This document shows, piece by piece, positions 5,733 to 7,127 of a stretch of 7,127 nt of DNA (position 1 is its first letter; each line of letters starts with the position of its first letter). A program made the translations under genes and the position numbers. The DNA is from Candidatus Eiseniibacteriota bacterium (GTDB lineage: Bacteria; Eisenbacteria; RBG-16-71-46), in the NCBI GenBank assembly GCA_903921835.1, contig CAIXRL010000633.1, positions 1 to 7,127 of the forward strand. Direction: 5' to 3'. A model generated the notes under the pieces. The model was not told the DNA's origin, made no database searches, and saw only the letters and a program-made list of their open reading frames with translations.

Positions 5733-6484
5733 AGGTCGAGTCTCCTGAAGATCGAGGACGGCAGGTGGTGCAGCACGAGGGCGACGAGCCCCCACCTGGC
5801 GGGGATGAAGGCCGACGGACTGCCGCCGCGACGCGCCGTCGCGAGGATCAGCGAGGCCGCGCGCTCGGCCGAGATCATCATGGGCGGCTTGCGCACGAGG
5901 TCCCGGGTCATGGCGGTGTCCACGACACCCGGCTTCACGGTGACGACGTTGACTCCGTAGCGCGCGACGCGGTTGCGCAGCGCCTCCAGCCACGCGGTGA
6001 GCGCGGCCTTGGAGGTGGTGTAGCCCGGCATGGTCCGGCGCCCGCGCTCGCCGGCGATGCTCGACAGGCCCACGATCGTGCCGCTCCGCTGCGCCTCGAA
6101 GCGCGCGGCCGCGATGTTGGTCCACGCCATGCCGCCCACGACGTTGATCTCCATCTGCGCGCGGTCCTGGGCGAAGTCGTAGACGCCATCCTCGGGCACG
6201 AACATGACGCCGGCGGCGTAGACGAGCAGGTCGAGGCCGCCCAGATCGCCCACCAGTCGTTCGAACAGCGACGGCGCCTCGTCGTAGTTCCGCACGTCGT
6301 GCGTCGCGGGGATCACGCGGCCCTTGCCTGCCGCGTTCAGGCGCCCGGCGACCTGCGCCAGTTCGTCGGCGCGGTGCCCGACGATCGCCACCGCGGCGCC
6401 ATCGACGCTCAGCTGGCGGGCCAGCTCGGCGCCCATGCCGGAGGAACCGCCGACGATGATGGCGCGTTGGAAACGGAGGCTCAT
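5729..6484 (-). CDS. dprE2: DprE2-like SDR, polyprenylphosphoryl-2-keto-ribose reductase
   Basis: The 251-residue product is a short-chain dehydrogenase/reductase. The nucleotide-binding motif is GGSSGMG at 12-18, YAAG stands at 89-92 in place of NNAG, and the catalytic set is Asn114, Ser142, Tyr155 and Lys159 (YTTSK). GLSSIAGERGRR at 139-150 resembles the SSAAGERVRR segment of mycobacterial DprE2. The C-terminus (IPARWGLVALVLHHLPSSIF, then RRLDL) closely follows the DprE2 tail ending in HIPRSIFRKLPI, which is hydrophobic and probably contacts the membrane or lipid substrate. DprE2 reduces the 2-keto intermediate made by DprE1 to the arabinose form using NADH or NADPH. The immediately following overlapping oxidase gene supports this role. 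The ATG at 6484 has AGGA five bases upstream. An ordinary SDR is the alternative, but the tail motif and partner gene argue against it. Confidence 0.85.
   Translation of the reverse strand: MSLRFQRAIIVGGSSGMGAELARQLSVDGAAVAIVGHRADELAQVAGRLNAAGKGRVIPATHDVRNYDEAPSLFERLVGDLGGLDLLVYAAGVMFVPEDGVYDFAQDRAQMEINVVGGMAWTNIAAARFEAQRSGTIVGLSSIAGERGRRTMPGYTTSKAALTAWLEALRNRVARYGVNVVTVKPGVVDTAMTRDLVRKPPMMISAERAASLILATARRGGSPSAFIPARWGLVALVLHHLPSSIFRRLDL
5742..5747 (-). promoter_or_regulatory. Ribosome binding site for dprE1, inside dprE2
   Basis: CTCCTG on the plus strand reads CAGGAG on the minus strand, nine bases before the GTG at 5732 and within the last codons of dprE2. With the GTGA overlap it indicates translational coupling of the two enzymes. 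Confidence 0.75.
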
Positions 6485-6532
6485 GGGATTCCTGATCTGA
6501 AAGTGGAGGGGGTTCGGATGTCAGAGCGGACA

Positions 6533-6570
6533 ATTCATGAACCCGCGCTCTCGGCTCGCGATTCGTGAAT
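6533..6570 (-). promoter_or_regulatory. Two related palindromic motifs, possible operator
   Basis: ATTCATGAAC at 6533-6542 and ATTCGTGAAT at 6561-6570 agree at eight of ten bases and start 28 bases apart. Each is centred on a near-palindrome: TTCATGAA is perfect, and GATTC/GAATC flank GT at 6560-6571. They lie 49-86 bases before the dprE2 start and are AT-rich islands in GC-rich DNA. A dimeric regulator binding both is a reasonable guess but unproven. ATTCATGAACC also occurs at 42-52. Confidence 0.35.
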
Positions 6571-6573
6571 CGT

Positions 6574-6598
6574 CCGGGCCTGCCCGTTATCGGCCCGG
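6574..6598. repeat. Hairpin in the dprE2 upstream region
   Basis: CCGGGCC (6574-6580) and GGCCCGG (6592-6598) form a perfect 7-bp GC stem with an 11-base loop. It could be a leader RNA structure or a second terminator element after the acyl-CoA dehydrogenase gene. No T-tract is present. Confidence 0.35.
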
Positions 6599-6740
6599 GA
6601 ACACTGGTGCTTCAGCGCGCACCTCCGCAACCGACCGCAATCCATAGCACGCACTCCCGGCGTTGCGCCAATCAGGCATCCCCGATGGTGTACGCCCGGC
6701 CCCGGGCCGGTCATCCCTCCCGCCCGCCCCGAACGCTCGC

Positions 6741-6770
6741 GAGCCCGCGGTTCCTGCGGGCCGCGGGCTC
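6741..6770 (-). terminator. Candidate terminator after the acyl-CoA dehydrogenase gene
   Basis: GAGCCCGCGG (6741-6750) and CCGCGGGCTC (6761-6770) form a perfect 10-bp stem, extendable by a C-G pair at 6740/6771, around a 10-base loop. It lies about 25 bases past the stop of the minus-strand gene at 6796. A T-tract is lacking, so it is called on position and stem strength. Confidence 0.6.
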
Positions 6771-6795
6771 GTCCACGCTGCTGCGTCCGCGAGCG

Positions 6796-7127
6796 TCAGA
6801 CGCCGACGCCATCCTTGAGCACGCTGCGCGCGATCACCAGGCGCTGGATCTCGGAGGTGCCCTCGTAGATCTCCATCACCCGCGCGTCGCGGTAGTAGCG
6901 CTCGACCGCGTACTCCTTCACGTAGCCGTAGCCACCGTGCACCTGGATCGCCTGGTGCGTGACCCACGTGGCGGCCTCGCTCGCGTACAGCTTGGCCATC
7001 GACGCCGCGCGCGTGTACGACTGGCCGGTGTCGCGCAGCCACGCCGCCTTGTACAGCAGCAGCCGCGTGCACTGCACGCGCTTCTCCATCTCGGAGAGCT
7101 TGAACTGGATGGCCTGGATCTTCGCGA
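6796..7127 (-). CDS. Acyl-CoA dehydrogenase, C-terminal part (5' end outside window)
   Basis: The last 109 residues of an acyl-CoA dehydrogenase are visible; the reading frame runs off the right edge upstream of a Met at 7089, which is internal. The fragment is the C-terminal four-helix domain: AIQFKLSEMEKRVQCTRLLL, then AASMAKLYASEAATWVTHQA, IQVHGGYGYVKEYAVERYYR, then DARVMEIYEGTSEIQRLVIA. The glutamate of MEIYEGTSEIQ is in the position of the catalytic base that removes the alpha proton of acyl-CoA (Glu376 in medium-chain enzymes), and the following Gly-Thr-Ser contacts FAD. IQVHGGYGY is also a family hallmark. These flavoenzymes make the 2,3-double bond in fatty-acid or branched-chain acyl-CoA breakdown and pass electrons to ETF. 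Chain-length specificity cannot be judged from this end. It is separated from dprE2 by about 310 bases and a hairpin, so it is probably a different transcript. Confidence 0.93.
   Translation of the reverse strand, partial: AKIQAIQFKLSEMEKRVQCTRLLLYKAAWLRDTGQSYTRAASMAKLYASEAATWVTHQAIQVHGGYGYVKEYAVERYYRDARVMEIYEGTSEIQRLVIARSVLKDGVGV

Larger units (their letters stand above)
6485..6795. other. Gene-free stretch upstream of dprE2
   Basis: No gene is supported in these 311 bases. From the dprE2 side it holds two related palindromic motifs (6533-6542 and 6561-6570), a 7-bp hairpin with an 11-base loop (6574-6598), a short palindrome (6696-6710) and the hairpin at 6741-6770 that probably ends the acyl-CoA dehydrogenase transcript. 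It should contain the promoter for the dprE2-led genes, but I could not assign -35 and -10 boxes with confidence. Confidence 0.6.

Noticed and set aside
4296..5960. Plus-strand 554-codon open frame
   Set aside because: Antisense to dprE1 and part of dprE2; no motifs, and composition typical of a reverse-complement shadow.
5733..6533. N-terminal extension of the dprE1 frame upstream of its GTG, making a 740-residue protein
   Set aside because: The added residues overlap dprE2 in another frame and are Arg-rich and motif-free. The GTG at 5732 has a good ribosome binding site and gives a DprE1-sized protein.
6696..6710. CCGGCCC/GGGCCGG palindrome around a single C
   Set aside because: The one-base centre cannot form a full hairpin, and such GC palindromes are frequent in this composition; no function supported.

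Overview
This is a very GC-rich bacterial window with good Shine-Dalgarno sequences ahead of most genes. It is consistent with a high-GC, possibly environmental or metagenomic lineage. Nothing here fixes the taxonomy: no rRNA, tRNA or diagnostic marker is present.

Layout. Bases 1-307 hold no convincing gene, only inverted repeats and a GC-rich hairpin. Two plus-strand reading units follow: a DUF937-family protein (308-898) and, right after it, a small GlsB/YeaQ/YmgE-type membrane protein (about 900-1196). The second is recognisable only if the reading frame changes twice and an ACG codon stands where the start should be, so it is a decayed gene or a sequencing artefact. A perfect 12-bp GC hairpin (1216-1243) separates these from a convergent minus-strand run.

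The minus-strand run, in transcription order from 6484 down to 1263, has five genes. They are an SDR reductase resembling DprE2, an FAD-dependent oxidase resembling DprE1 (4-base GTGA overlap), a soluble PAS histidine kinase with a Cys/His cluster, a small exported protein of unknown function, and an RMD1/YagE (COG1723) protein with a C-terminal membrane anchor. Internal gaps are 37-69 bases without an obvious strong terminator, so the five could be one transcript ending at the 1216-1243 hairpin. Upstream of dprE2 is a gene-free stretch of about 310 bases (6485-6795) with two related palindromic motifs and two hairpins. The right edge holds the C-terminal end of an acyl-CoA dehydrogenase, also on the minus strand.

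How the genes work together. The DprE1/DprE2 pair is the clearest pathway signal. In mycobacteria these two enzymes convert decaprenylphosphoryl-ribose to decaprenylphosphoryl-arabinose through a 2-keto intermediate, supplying arabinofuranose for cell-envelope glycans. The pair here probably does the same 2'-epimerisation on a polyprenyl-phosphate sugar; that substrate is inferred. The kinase, exported protein and RMD1 protein are linked to it only by position. I found no CRISPR array, transposase, tRNA, rRNA or obvious defence system.
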